NCBI RefSeq assembly: GCF_902498065.1
Contig: NZ_CABVIR010000004.1
Span: forward strand, 62,001-126,000
From: Pseudomonas fluorescens
Lineage (GTDB): Bacteria > Pseudomonadota > Gammaproteobacteria > Pseudomonadales > Pseudomonadaceae
Direction: 5' to 3'
Length of the DNA: 64,000 nucleotides
Part shown: piece after piece, positions 8,826 to 17,539 of the stretch
Layout of the letters: every line of letters begins with the position of its first letter
Numbering within the stretch: position 1 is the stretch's first letter
Made by a program: the position numbers and the translations under genes
The notes under the pieces: model-generated
What the model was told of the DNA's origin: nothing
Databases searched by the model: none
The model's input: only the letters and a program-made list of their open reading frames with translations

Positions 8826-9644
8826 ATGAACAAGCGATTGGTTTTGTGTGCACTGAGCGCGGGTCTTCTGCTCGCCGGTTGTCAGTCGGTCAACACCACC
8901 AGCGGCGGTGCCGTGGGCGTCGAGCGCAAGCAGTACATGTTCAGCATGTTGTCCACGGATGAAGTCAACCAGATGTACGCCCAGTCTTATCAAAAGACGG
9001 TTGGCGAGGCGACCAGCAAAGGTGTGCTGGACAAGACCAGTAACGATGCCAAGCGCATCCAGGCGATCGCCGATCGACTGATTGCCCAGGCGCCGATTTT
9101 CCGTCCGGATTCGGCCCAGTGGAAATGGGAAGTCAACCTGATCAAGAGTGACGAGCTCAACGCCAACTGCGGGCCTGGCGGCAAGATCTTTTTCTACACC
9201 GGGCTGATCGACAGCCTGAAACTCACCGACGATGAAATCGCCGCGATCATGGGCCATGAAATCGCCCACGCCCTGCGCGAGCACGGTCGTGAAGCGATGT
9301 CCAAGGCGTACGGCATCGAAATGGCCAAGCAGGGCGCTGGTGCCTTGTTCGGTCTGGGCCAGGACAGCCTGGCCCTGGCAGACACCGTGGCCAACTACGG
9401 CATGACGCTGCCCAACAGCCGCGCCAACGAAAACGAGGCCGACCTGATCGGCCTGGAGCTGGCGGCCCGCGCCGGTTACAACCCGAACGCCGCGATCACC
9501 CTGTGGAACAAGATGAGCAAGGCTTCGGAAGGTTCGCCGCCGGAGTTCATGAGTACTCACCCGGCGTCGTCCAGTCGGATTGCTTCGTTGCAGGCGGCGA
9601 TTCCGAAGGTGATGCCGTTGTACGAGAAAGCGCCGAAATCCTGA
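8826..9644 (+). CDS. M48 family metalloprotease lipoprotein (LoiP/YggG-like)
   Basis: A 272-residue zinc endopeptidase anchored as a lipoprotein, probably in the outer membrane facing the periplasm, where M48 enzymes of this group take part in envelope protein quality control. The signal peptide ends in LLAGC with Cys19. The zinc site is HEIAH at residues 144-148, with the third ligand in NENEAD about 60 residues later. The C-terminus carries STHPASSSRI, conserved in the family. The ATG at 8826 gives the signal peptide directly and has AGGGAG upstream. An upstream 8-bp palindrome suggests regulated expression. Confidence 0.9.
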   Translation: MNKRLVLCALSAGLLLAGCQSVNTTSGGAVGVERKQYMFSMLSTDEVNQMYAQSYQKTVGEATSKGVLDKTSNDAKRIQAIADRLIAQAPIFRPDSAQWKWEVNLIKSDELNANCGPGGKIFFYTGLIDSLKLTDDEIAAIMGHEIAHALREHGREAMSKAYGIEMAKQGAGALFGLGQDSLALADTVANYGMTLPNSRANENEADLIGLELAARAGYNPNAAITLWNKMSKASEGSPPEFMSTHPASSSRIASLQAAIPKVMPLYEKAPKS

Positions 9645-9670
9645 TCGTCGTGCGGTGTCTTTGAAGACGC

Positions 9671-9760
9671 CATCGCGAGCAAGCCCGCTCCCACAGTTTT
9701 CGTAGTGACACACATTTTGTGTACGCCGCTTGACCTGTGGGAGCGGGCTTGCCCGCGATG
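9671..9760. repeat. REP doublet, GTGGGAGCGGGCTTG type
   Basis: CATCGCGAGCAAGCCCGCTC is mirrored by GAGCGGGCTTGCCCGCGATG about 50 bases later, between the convergent M48 and TMEM165/GDT1 genes, where it may also act as a transcription barrier. Confidence 0.85.
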
Positions 9761-9791
9761 AACGATTACGCGGAGTTACCGACTTACCGCG

Positions 9792-10376
9792 TCAAACCCA
9801 TCCACTGCTCTGCATCGCCTTGTACACCGCGACAATCGCCAGGACGAAGAACGCTGACGCCGCCAGTCGACGAATCAGGGTCAATGGCAATTTGTCCGCC
9901 GCAAAGTTACCCGCCAACACCACCGGCACGTTGGCAATCAACATACCCACGGTGGTGCCGATAATGACCAGCCACAGTTCCGGGTATTGCGCGGCCAGCA
10001 TGACGGTCGCGATCTGCGTCTTGTCGCCGATTTCCGCGAGGAAGAAGGCGATCAGCGTCGTCAGGAACGGCCCGAACTTGCGGGCGGTGCTGGCTTCGTC
10101 GTCATCCATCTTGTCCGGCACCAGCGTCCACAATGCCGTCGCAGTGAAACTGGCGGCGAGGATCCAGTGCAACACTGCATCCGAGAAGAAGCTGCCGACC
10201 CAGGCACCTACCGCACCGGCTGCCGCGTGGTTGGCCAGGGTGGCGGCGACGATGCCGGCAATGATCGGCCACGGTTTGCGAAAGCGGGCAGCAAGGATGA
10301 GCGCGAGCAGTTGCGTCTTGTCGCCGATTTCGGCCAAGGCAACGATTGCGGTGGGAACGAGAAGTGAATCCAGCAT
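9792..10376 (-). CDS. TMEM165/GDT1 (UPF0016) family manganese exporter candidate
   Basis: A 194-residue inner-membrane protein of the TMEM165/GDT1 family, members of which move Mn2+ or Ca2+ (Vibrio MneA exports Mn2+). The two halves each carry the signature EIGDKTQ, at about residues 16-22 and 112-118, within the first helix of a three-helix repeat; a short charged loop (DKMDDDEASTARK) joins the halves. The start ATG 10376 follows AGGAAAA. A manganese riboswitch lies directly upstream, which strongly supports a role in manganese efflux. Single gene, with a REP doublet downstream. Confidence 0.9.
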   Translation of the reverse strand: MLDSLLVPTAIVALAEIGDKTQLLALILAARFRKPWPIIAGIVAATLANHAAAGAVGAWVGSFFSDAVLHWILAASFTATALWTLVPDKMDDDEASTARKFGPFLTTLIAFFLAEIGDKTQIATVMLAAQYPELWLVIIGTTVGMLIANVPVVLAGNFAADKLPLTLIRRLAASAFFVLAIVAVYKAMQSSGWV

Positions 10377-10390
10377 CAGGGTTTTCCTAA

Positions 10391-10434
10391 GGGGCGGGTC
10401 GACACGGCTATGACACGTACAGCCTTCCCGCCCC
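10391..10434 (-). promoter_or_regulatory. Expression-platform hairpin of the manganese riboswitch
   Basis: On the minus strand GGGGCGGG (10434-10427) can pair with CCCGCCCC (10398-10391), with an inner GGCT/AGCC stem, ending just before the AGGAAAA ribosome site. The loop contains CGTGTCATAG (10417-10408), which is exactly complementary over 10 bases to CTATGACACG (10456-10447) at the 3' end of the aptamer. The two pairings exclude each other, as expected of a switch. No U-run follows the stem, so control of ribosome access is as likely as termination. Confidence 0.6.
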
Positions 10435-10446
10435 GGGTAAGGTGTT

Positions 10447-10585
10447 CGTGTCATAGGTCTTGTCAAACCCTGCGATCCGTCTGATGCGGACGCTTGGGTC
10501 GCATACGCCATGGTCTGAGGACCAAGTATGTTGACGTATGCCGGACGAGCATGGCGCTCGTGGGAGACTACTCCCCTAGGACGGA
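10447..10585 (-). promoter_or_regulatory. yybP-ykoY (manganese) riboswitch aptamer
   Basis: The minus strand shows the conserved blocks in order: AGGGGAGTAG (about 10579-10570), then CGTCAACATACTTGG in the centre, and TTTGACAAGACCTATGA at the 3' end. These are the L1, L3 and closing-stem elements of the yybP-ykoY family, which senses Mn2+ and turns on exporters. It sits 71 bases before the start of the TMEM165/GDT1 gene, a known class of target. Confidence 0.9.
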
Positions 10586-10628
10586 GCGGATTCTGCCTAG
10601 GCAAATCCGATTGGGCAAGTACAAATTT

Positions 10629-11627
10629 CTAACCGCGTTTGGCCCGGTAGATTCGAAACCCCTGACCTTCGGCCTTGATCGCGCACACGCCGAGGTGCTC
10701 TTCGATCAGCGGTTGATACTTCAGGAAACTGTTCGCAACCAAGCGAAGTTCGCCGCCGTTTTTCAGATGTTTCGCTGCTTTTCTCAGCAAGTTTTCAGTG
10801 GCGAAGTAATCCGTGTGCACACCGACATGGAACGGCGGGTTGCTCAGGATCGCACTCAAACCCATCGGCGCCGCATCGATACCGTCACCGGTAATCACCT
10901 CGGCTTCCAGACCGTTGGCCGCCAGTGTCAGGCGACTGCTGGCCGCGGCAAAAGCATCCACGTCGAGCAATGTGACCTGATTGTGAGGATAACGACGCTT
11001 GACCGCCGCCCCCAAAACGCCGGCGCCGCAACCGAAGTCCAGCAAATGACCACTTGGCAACTTGTCCAGATGCTCCAGCAACAACGCGCTGCCGCGATCC
11101 AGCCGACCGTGGCTGAACACGCCCGGCAGGCTGATGACTTTCAGCGGGCCTTCGGCCAATGGCAATTCATAGGTCTGGGCCAGGCTTTCCAGGGACTTGG
11201 CTTCTGGCGCATTGGCCACGGTGACCTGCCAGAGCTGGCAGTGACGCGCACTGTCGAGCTTGCGCGGTTTGCCGAACGGGTTCAGTTGTTTGGCCGCGCC
11301 TTCGATACCGCTGCGTTTCTCGCCGACCAGATACAGCTCACGCCCGGCCAGGCGCGAGGCGAGGGCGTTGAGGATGTAATCGGTGAGGTCCTTGGATTTG
11401 GGCAGAAACACTACCGCCGTGCCGAACTCGCGCTCGGGCGCCGTCACGCCGAAATGGCTGCGCTCGGTGAAGCGTGCGTCAAGCGTGGCCTGGTCGCCGG
11501 CGTGCCAGCACCAGCCATGGGCGTCGGGCAGGCGCCCGAGCAGATCATCGGCGGGCAAACCGGCCAGCAGCACCGAACCCTGGAACAACTCGGCCTGACG
11601 AAGCAGTACTTCACTGCGCGGATCCAT
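10629..11627 (-). CDS. rsmC: 16S rRNA m2G1207 methyltransferase RsmC
   Basis: A 332-residue SAM-dependent methyltransferase that modifies G1207 of 16S rRNA in the small subunit. The N-terminal half is the degenerate methyltransferase-like domain ([17 protein letters not shown]...). The C-terminal half is catalytic, with the SAM motif [12 protein letters not shown] at about residues 194-205 and the NPPFH signature at about 263-267. Length matches the family. The ATG at 11627 is preceded by AGGAGCAG. The hydroxyacid dehydrogenase gene ends 34 bases upstream on the same strand, so the two could share a transcript. Confidence 0.93.
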   Translation of the reverse strand: MDPRSEVLLRQAELFQGSVLLAGLPADDLLGRLPDAHGWCWHAGDQATLDARFTERSHFGVTAPEREFGTAVVFLPKSKDLTDYILNALASRLAGRELYLVGEKRSGIEGAAKQLNPFGKPRKLDSARHCQLWQVTVANAPEAKSLESLAQTYELPLAEGPLKVISLPGVFSHGRLDRGSALLLEHLDKLPSGHLLDFGCGAGVLGAAVKRRYPHNQVTLLDVDAFAAASSRLTLAANGLEAEVITGDGIDAAPMGLSAILSNPPFHVGVHTDYFATENLLRKAAKHLKNGGELRLVANSFLKYQPLIEEHLGVCAIKAEGQGFRIYRAKRG

Positions 11628-11660
11628 ACTCTGCTCCTGTAAAAAAAGTGCCGCAGTTTA

Positions 11661-12626
11661 TCAACTGACGACCCGCAGCGCCTTACCGCTGAAGTATCCC
11701 TGCGCGTTTTCGGTCAATTGCCCCACGATCCGCTGCCGCGCTTCACGACTGCCCCAAGCGTTGTGCGGCGTCACGATCAGGCGTGGAATGTCGGCGGCGA
11801 GTAACGGGTTGCCGGCGCTCGGCGGTTCGACGCTCAACACGTCCGTGGCTGCACCGCCGAGGTGGCCGTTGCGCAAGGCATCGGCCAGCGCCTGTTCGTC
11901 AATCAAGCCGCCACGGGCGGTGTTGACCACGAAAGCATCAGGTTTCATCGAAGCCAGTTCGCGAGCACCGATGAAGTGGCGAGTGTGTTCGTTGAGCGGG
12001 CAGTGCAAGGTCAGCGCATCGATTTGCGGCAGCAGTTCATCCAGTGGCAAACGGTCCGGTCGGGCCGGGCGCCCCGGAATCTGCCCGAGCAGCACGCGCA
12101 TGCCGAAGGCTTCGGCCAGTCGGGCGACCGCGCCGCCCAGTTCGCCATGACCGAGCAAGCCGAGGGTTTTGCCTTCCAGTTCGACGATCGGGTAGTCCAG
12201 CAGGCAGAACTGTTTCGCTTGTTGCCAGCGACCTTCACCGACGGCTTTCTGATAATCGGCGAGGCGCGTTGCCAGGTTGAGCAGCAGCATGATCGTGTGC
12301 TGCGCCACCGATGGCGTGCCGTAACCCTGGCAGTTGCAGACCGTCACGCCATGGGCGCGGGCGGCGGCGAGATCGACGTTATTGGTGCCGGTGGCGGTGA
12401 TCAGGATCAGCTTCAGCTCGGGGCTGGCGGCAATGGCCGCGGCGTCGATCAGGATTTTGTTGCTGATGGCAACGGTCGCGCCCTTGAGACGTTCGATCAC
12501 CTGATCCGGCGTGGTCTGCGCAAACAGTTGTAAATCATCGAAGCAGGCGCGCAATGGACTGAGGTCGAGGTCGCCGAGGTCCAGGGAGGGATGGTCGAGG
12601 AAAACGGCGCGGCGAGGGTTCGTCAT
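11661..12626 (-). CDS. D-2-hydroxyacid dehydrogenase (glycerate/hydroxypyruvate reductase type)
   Basis: A 321-residue NAD(P)-dependent oxidoreductase that interconverts a 2-keto acid and its D-2-hydroxy acid; hydroxypyruvate or glyoxylate is the likely substrate by family, but this is not proven. The Rossmann motif LGLLGHGELGGAVARLAEAF is central. The catalytic Arg is in NTARGG, the Glu in SVEPPS and the His in TPHNAWGS. ATG 12626 is used because AAAGG lies about 9 bases upstream; a TTG directly before it is also open. It is divergent from the LysE-type gene, with a shared ~90-base promoter region. Confidence 0.88.
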   Translation of the reverse strand: MTNPRRAVFLDHPSLDLGDLDLSPLRACFDDLQLFAQTTPDQVIERLKGATVAISNKILIDAAAIAASPELKLILITATGTNNVDLAAARAHGVTVCNCQGYGTPSVAQHTIMLLLNLATRLADYQKAVGEGRWQQAKQFCLLDYPIVELEGKTLGLLGHGELGGAVARLAEAFGMRVLLGQIPGRPARPDRLPLDELLPQIDALTLHCPLNEHTRHFIGARELASMKPDAFVVNTARGGLIDEQALADALRNGHLGGAATDVLSVEPPSAGNPLLAADIPRLIVTPHNAWGSREARQRIVGQLTENAQGYFSGKALRVVS

Positions 12627-12717
12627 CAACTGTACCTTTTGTGTATTGAACTGAAGGCGTAATGTGCCGAGCCTACCAGATGAAACAAACAGTTACGCTT
12701 GGCCAAGAGGACCCCCC

Positions 12718-13347
12718 ATGTACTGGACAGAGTTTTTGACCGTCGCCCTGATTCACCTGCTGGCCGTCGCCAGCCCCGGCCCGGACTTTGCCGTGGTGGT
12801 GCGTGAGAGCGTGACCCATGGCCGTCGCGCCGGCACCTGGACCGCGCTGGGCGTAGGTACGGCAATTTTCCTGCACGTCGGCTATTCGCTGCTGGGCATC
12901 GGTCTGATCGTGTCCCAGTCGATTGTGCTGTTTAACGCCTTGAAATGGGCCGCCGCTGCTTATCTGTTGTACATCGGCTTCAAGGCCCTGCGCGCGCAAC
13001 CGGCCAAACCGCTGGCCGATGATCTGCATAAAGAAGCGGGTGAACGCACCGCTCGCGGCGCCTTCACCTCGGGTTTCGTGACCAACGGTCTGAACCCGAA
13101 AGCCACGCTGTTCTTCCTGTCGTTGTTCACCGTGGTGATCAATCCGCATACGCCGTTGGCGGTGCAGGCGGGTTACGGGGTTTACCTCGCAGCCGCGACG
13201 GCAGTGTGGTTTTGCCTGGTGGCGATGCTGTTCAGCCAGCAGCGCGTACGCGCCGGTTTCGCCCGCATGGGCCACTGGTTCGACCGGACCATGGGCGCGG
13301 TGTTGATCGCCATCGGCGTAAAACTCGCGTTCACCGAGATGCATTGA
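12718..13347 (+). CDS. LysE/RhtB family amino-acid exporter
   Basis: A 209-residue inner-membrane protein of the LysE/RhtB family, which exports amino acids or related metabolites. The signature ASPGPDFAVVVRESVTHGRR lies at about residues 17-36, followed by five or six hydrophobic segments and the conserved SGFVTNGLNPKATLFFLSLF at about 115-134. The ATG at 12718 is chosen because the membrane helix starts right after it and AAGAGG is upstream; the open frame runs further back without support. Substrate unknown. A 28-bp perfect REP hairpin follows the gene. Confidence 0.9.
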   Translation: MYWTEFLTVALIHLLAVASPGPDFAVVVRESVTHGRRAGTWTALGVGTAIFLHVGYSLLGIGLIVSQSIVLFNALKWAAAAYLLYIGFKALRAQPAKPLADDLHKEAGERTARGAFTSGFVTNGLNPKATLFFLSLFTVVINPHTPLAVQAGYGVYLAAATAVWFCLVAMLFSQQRVRAGFARMGHWFDRTMGAVLIAIGVKLAFTEMH

Positions 13348-13350
13348 TCT

Positions 13351-13378
13351 TGTAGGAGCCGGCAAGCCGGCTCCTACA
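13351..13378. repeat. Palindromic REP unit (13-bp arms, 2-base loop)
   Basis: TGTAGGAGCCGGC is followed by AA and its exact inverse complement, 4 bases after the exporter stop codon. It is the same GTAGGAGCC type as the doublet at 2998 but collapsed to one tight hairpin, and may act as a 3' end for the exporter transcript. Confidence 0.8.
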
Positions 13379-13521
13379 GGTCTGGATGGCAGTTGAATGC
13401 TGGCGCAACGCTAGCATTTGCTGAATGTTGCAAATCATTCCTTCGGCTGATTTGGTTGTCATGGAAGGGCACTAGAGTGCCTACTTTCAGTCACGACCGT
13501 GCAGTCAGAAAAGGGATTCTT

Positions 13522-15204
13522 ATGTTGCAGACTCGCGTTATCCCCCCAGCCGAAGGCGCTTACCAGTATCCGCTGCTGATCAAACGGCTGCTGATGTCCG
13601 GTGCGCGCTATGAGAAAACCCGCGAGATCATTTACCGCGATCAGTTGCGCTACAGCTATCCGACCCTGATCGAACGGGTCGCACGCCTGGCCAACGTGCT
13701 GACGGCGGCCGGCGTCAAGGCTGGCGATACCGTGGCGGTGATGGACTGGGACAGCCATCGCTATCTGGAATGCATGTTTGCCATCCCGATGATCGGCGCG
13801 GTGATCCACACCATCAACGTGCGCCTGTCGCCGGAACAGATCCTCTACACCATGAATCACGCCGAGGACCGCTTCGTGCTGGTCAACAGCGAGTTCGTCG
13901 GGCTGTACAACGCGATTGCCGGGCACCTGACCACGGTCGAGAAAACCCTGCTGCTGACCGACCTGCCGGAAAAAACCGCCGACTTGCCAAACCTCGTCGG
14001 TGAGTACGAGCAATTGCTGGCGGCCGCGAGCACGCAATACGACTTCCAGGACTTCGACGAGAACTCGGTCGCGACCACGTTTTACACCACCGGCACCACC
14101 GGCAATCCCAAAGGCGTGTATTTCACCCACCGGCAACTCGTGCTGCACACCATGGGCGTGTCGACCATCATGGGCGCCATCGACAGCGTGCGACTGCTGG
14201 GCACCAGCGACGTGTACATGCCGATCACCCCGATGTTTCATGTGCACGCCTGGGGCTTGCCATATGTGGCGACCATGCTCGGGCTCAAGCAGGTCTATCC
14301 GGGCCGCTACGACCCTGAATACCTGGTGGAGCTGTGGCGCAAGGAAAAGGTCACTTTCTCGCATTGCGTACCGACCATCCTGCAGATGGTCCTCAACGCC
14401 AAGGCTGCGCAAGACACCGACTTCGGTGGCTGGAAAATCGTGATCGGCGGCAGTGCATTGAATCGTGCGTTGTACGAAGCCGCCAAAGCCAAAGGCATTC
14501 AGTTGACCGCCGCGTATGGCATGTCGGAAACCGGCCCGCTGGTTTCCTGCGCGCACCTCAACGACGAGTTGATGGCCGGCACCGAAGACGAGCGCACCAC
14601 GTACCGGATCAAGGCCGGCGTGCCGGGGCCCTTGGTGGAGGCGGCAATCGTCGACACCGATGGCAACTTCCTGCCCGCCGATGGCGAGACCCAGGGCGAA
14701 CTGGTCCTGCGTGCACCGTGGCTCACCGAAGGCTATTTCAATGAGCCGCAGAAGGGCGCCGAGCTCTGGGCCGGGGGCTGGCTGCATACCGGTGACGTGG
14801 CGACGCTGGACAGCATGGGCGTGATCGACATTCGCGACCGGATCAAGGATGTGATCAAGACCGGTGGCGAGTGGATTTCCTCCCTGGACCTGGAAGACCT
14901 GATCAGTCGCCATGTAGCGGTACGCGAAGTAGCAGTGGTGGGCATTGCCGATCCGCAGTGGGGCGAGCGCCCGTTTGCCTTGCTGGTGATCCGTGAGGGC
15001 CATGTAATCGGGGCCAGGGAACTCAAGGAACACCTCAAACCTTTTGTGGAACTGGGGCACCTGAGCAAGTGGGCCATCCCGAGCCAGATCGCCCTTGTTA
15101 CTGAAATTCCCAAGACCAGTGTCGGCAAGCTCGACAAGAAGCGGATTCGCCTCGACATCACTGAATGGCAAGCCAACAACAGTACCTTCCTCTCGACGCT
15201 TTAA
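13522..15204 (+). CDS. Medium/long-chain fatty acid-CoA ligase (AlkK-like)
   Basis: A 560-residue AMP-forming acyl-CoA synthetase that activates a fatty acid with ATP and CoA. The AMP-binding motif YTTGTTGNPKG is at about residues 187-197, AAYGMSETGP at about 331-340, the GGWLHTGDVA hinge region near 420 and the C-terminal lysine region KTSVGKLDKKRIR near 535-547. It resembles AlkK and, from memory, P. putida PP_0763, a medium-chain ligase. ATG 13522 follows AAAAGGG. The DUF1302, DUF1329 and LuxR genes follow in the same direction, suggesting a shared role in using fatty acids or similar compounds. Confidence 0.9.
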   Translation: MLQTRVIPPAEGAYQYPLLIKRLLMSGARYEKTREIIYRDQLRYSYPTLIERVARLANVLTAAGVKAGDTVAVMDWDSHRYLECMFAIPMIGAVIHTINVRLSPEQILYTMNHAEDRFVLVNSEFVGLYNAIAGHLTTVEKTLLLTDLPEKTADLPNLVGEYEQLLAAASTQYDFQDFDENSVATTFYTTGTTGNPKGVYFTHRQLVLHTMGVSTIMGAIDSVRLLGTSDVYMPITPMFHVHAWGLPYVATMLGLKQVYPGRYDPEYLVELWRKEKVTFSHCVPTILQMVLNAKAAQDTDFGGWKIVIGGSALNRALYEAAKAKGIQLTAAYGMSETGPLVSCAHLNDELMAGTEDERTTYRIKAGVPGPLVEAAIVDTDGNFLPADGETQGELVLRAPWLTEGYFNEPQKGAELWAGGWLHTGDVATLDSMGVIDIRDRIKDVIKTGGEWISSLDLEDLISRHVAVREVAVVGIADPQWGERPFALLVIREGHVIGARELKEHLKPFVELGHLSKWAIPSQIALVTEIPKTSVGKLDKKRIRLDITEWQANNSTFLSTL

Positions 15205-15540
15205 GCGCCTCCCGGCGTGCCCGAAATGGCACGCCAGCCCCACCAAGCAAGCGCTTGGCTTGTGAAATCCTGAATTTCAGCCATCCTTCCCGTGCCGACA
15301 GGTGTCGGCCTGGCGAAGGACTGTTCCAGAGTGGTCGGCAGCTGCAAATCACACTTTAGAGGGATCAAGCACTACTACCTGCTGGCTATAGTCCGCTCAA
15401 GGATTTTTAAGAACGGGGCACACGCACAAAACGGGGCGATGCAACTTTGGAGTGAATTCGGAAAGCCTTGGCTTCCGGTCAACCACAGCGTTTTTAAAAA
15501 TACTCACTGCCATAACAATAATGCACATGGAGTAGCGTCG
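15205..15540. other. 336-base regulatory region between the ligase and DUF1302 genes
   Basis: No gene is supported here. Directly after the ligase stop is a hairpin (GGCGTGCC 15214-15221 with GGCACGCC 15228-15235) without a T-run. Next is CCAAGC-AAGC-GCTTGG (15243-15258), then a looser repeat GAAAT/ATTTC (15264-15278). A -10-like TATAGT sits at 15387-15392 with no good -35. These suggest that the DUF1302 gene has its own controlled promoter, possibly bound by the LuxR protein encoded downstream. Confidence 0.5.
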
Positions 15541-17511
15541 ATGACATCAGTAAACCAGTTCTGGCGCCGGGCAAAACTGCCTCTGGCTGTCAGTCTTGCC
15601 TCTTCGCTCGCCGGGCCCGCATTCGGCGTCAGTTTCAACGTTGGTGAAATCGAAGGTCAGTTCGACTCATCCCTGTCGGTCGGTGCCAGTTGGTCTACCG
15701 AGAGTGCCAACAAGAACCTCATCGGCGCGAACAACGGCGGCCACGGTCTGTCCCAGACCTCTGATGACGGTCACTTGAACTTCAAGAGCGGGGAAACCTT
15801 CTCGAAGATCTTCAAGGGCATCCATGACCTTGAATTGAAATACGGCGACACCGGTATCTTCGTCCGGGGCAAATACTGGTATGACTTCGAACTGAAGGAC
15901 GAAGACCGTCCGTTCAAGGACATCAGCGACAACAACCGCAAGGAAGGCGCCAAGTCCTCCGGCGGGCAGATTCTCGACGCCTTCATCTACCACAACTATT
16001 CGATTGCCGATGAGCCGGGTTCCGTGCGTCTGGGCAAGCAGGTCGTGAGCTGGGGTGAGAGTACGTTCATCGGCGGCGGTATCAACTCGATCAACCCGAT
16101 CGACGTTTCCGCGTTCCGCCGTCCAGGTGCCGAGGTCAAGGAAGGCCTGATCCCGGTCAACATGTTCTACGTGTCTCAGAGCCTGACCGAGAACCTGTCG
16201 ACCGAAGCGTTCTATCAACTGGAATGGGACCAGACCGTTACCGACAACTGCGGTACGTTCTTCTCGCAACCGGACGTGATTTCGGACGGCTGCGACAACA
16301 ACCTGGCCGTACTGCGGACCCGTAATGGGCTCAACAACTCTTTGGCGGCCGCTCGTTTGCCAGCCGGGGCGCGTAGCGCTGTTCTCAACACGCTGGCGGC
16401 AAGGGGCGTGAACTGGGGTAGTCCGGATGAAGGCGCGATCGTTCGTCGCGGTCCGGATCGCGATGCGCGTGACAGCGGTCAGTTCGGCGTGTCCTTCAAG
16501 TACATGTTCGAGCCGCTGGACACCGAGTTCGGTGGCTATTTCATGAACTACCACAGCCGTGCGCCGATTTTTAGTGGCAAAGGCGCTCCTGCGAGTGCCT
16601 ATGACGGACGGGCACTGGGCACCGCACTGGGCGGCGCACTGGTTGGCGCAGGTATTCCGCCGGCCAACGCGGGTGCCATCGTGGGTGGCCAGAGAGGTCT
16701 CGCTGCACAGTTGTTGCCATTGCAAGTGGCGGCAAACTCCAGTTACTTCGTCGAGTACCCGGAAGACATTCGCCTGTATGGCGTCAGCTTCTCCACCACG
16801 CTGCCTACCGGTACCGCGTGGAGCGGCGAATTCAGCTATCGTCCGAATGCACCCGTACAGCTCAATACCACCGATATCCTTTATTCCGGCCTGACCCCAC
16901 TGGACCCTCGCGTCTCTGTACTGCAAGGACGGCCAGGCGCGGATCAACATGGCTATCGTCGCAAGGAAGTGAGCCAGCTGCAGACGACCTTCACCCACTT
17001 CTTTGATCAGGTGATGGGTGCTGAGCGACTGACCCTGGTGGGCGAGGTTGGCTGGACCCACGTCGGCGGTCTGGAAAGCACGTCGAAAGCGCGTTACGGT
17101 CGTGACCCGAGCTACGGCCCAGGCCCATTGCCAGGCGGTCAGTGCCAGGCATTGAACGCTTCGACCCTGGCGGGTGGAGCGCAAAACAACGTCAGCCGCT
17201 ACTGTGAGAACGATGGCTTCACCACCACAGACTCCTGGGGTTATCGCGCTCGTGCCATCTGGGACTACAACAGCGTATTCGCCGGTGTAAACCTCAAGCC
17301 GAACATTGCCTGGTCCCATGACGTGAGCGGTTACTCGCCAGGCCCTGGCGGCAACTTCGAGGAAGGTCGCAAGGCGGTCAGCCTGGGTCTCGATGCCGAG
17401 TATCAGAACACCTACACCGCGTCCCTGGCCTACACCAACTTCTTTGACGGCAAGTACACCACTGTGGATGACCGCGACTTCGTTGCGCTCAGCTTCGGCG
17501 TGAACTTCTAA
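15541..17511 (+). CDS. DUF1302 family protein, predicted outer-membrane barrel
   Basis: A 656-residue exported protein of the DUF1302 family, whose members look like large outer-membrane beta-barrels and often sit beside DUF1329 genes. A signal peptide (PLAVSLASSLAGPAFG) covers about residues 18-33, after which the chain alternates polar and aromatic residues in barrel style and ends in FVALSFGVNF with a C-terminal Phe. Family function is not established; passage of hydrophobic compounds is plausible from the neighbouring acyl-CoA ligase. The ATG at 15541 has GGAGTAG about 6 bases upstream. The DUF1329 gene starts 28 bases after its stop. Confidence 0.85.
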   Translation: MTSVNQFWRRAKLPLAVSLASSLAGPAFGVSFNVGEIEGQFDSSLSVGASWSTESANKNLIGANNGGHGLSQTSDDGHLNFKSGETFSKIFKGIHDLELKYGDTGIFVRGKYWYDFELKDEDRPFKDISDNNRKEGAKSSGGQILDAFIYHNYSIADEPGSVRLGKQVVSWGESTFIGGGINSINPIDVSAFRRPGAEVKEGLIPVNMFYVSQSLTENLSTEAFYQLEWDQTVTDNCGTFFSQPDVISDGCDNNLAVLRTRNGLNNSLAAARLPAGARSAVLNTLAARGVNWGSPDEGAIVRRGPDRDARDSGQFGVSFKYMFEPLDTEFGGYFMNYHSRAPIFSGKGAPASAYDGRALGTALGGALVGAGIPPANAGAIVGGQRGLAAQLLPLQVAANSSYFVEYPEDIRLYGVSFSTTLPTGTAWSGEFSYRPNAPVQLNTTDILYSGLTPLDPRVSVLQGRPGADQHGYRRKEVSQLQTTFTHFFDQVMGAERLTLVGEVGWTHVGGLESTSKARYGRDPSYGPGPLPGGQCQALNASTLAGGAQNNVSRYCENDGFTTTDSWGYRARAIWDYNSVFAGVNLKPNIAWSHDVSGYSPGPGGNFEEGRKAVSLGLDAEYQNTYTASLAYTNFFDGKYTTVDDRDFVALSFGVNF

Positions 17512-17539
17512 GCACTGTATTTTCAGGACGAACACACCT

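Noticed and set aside
10494..11642. A plus-strand frame of 382 codons starting in the riboswitch and running antisense to rsmC
   Set aside because: It is antisense to a clear RsmC and would begin inside a structured leader of the opposite strand.
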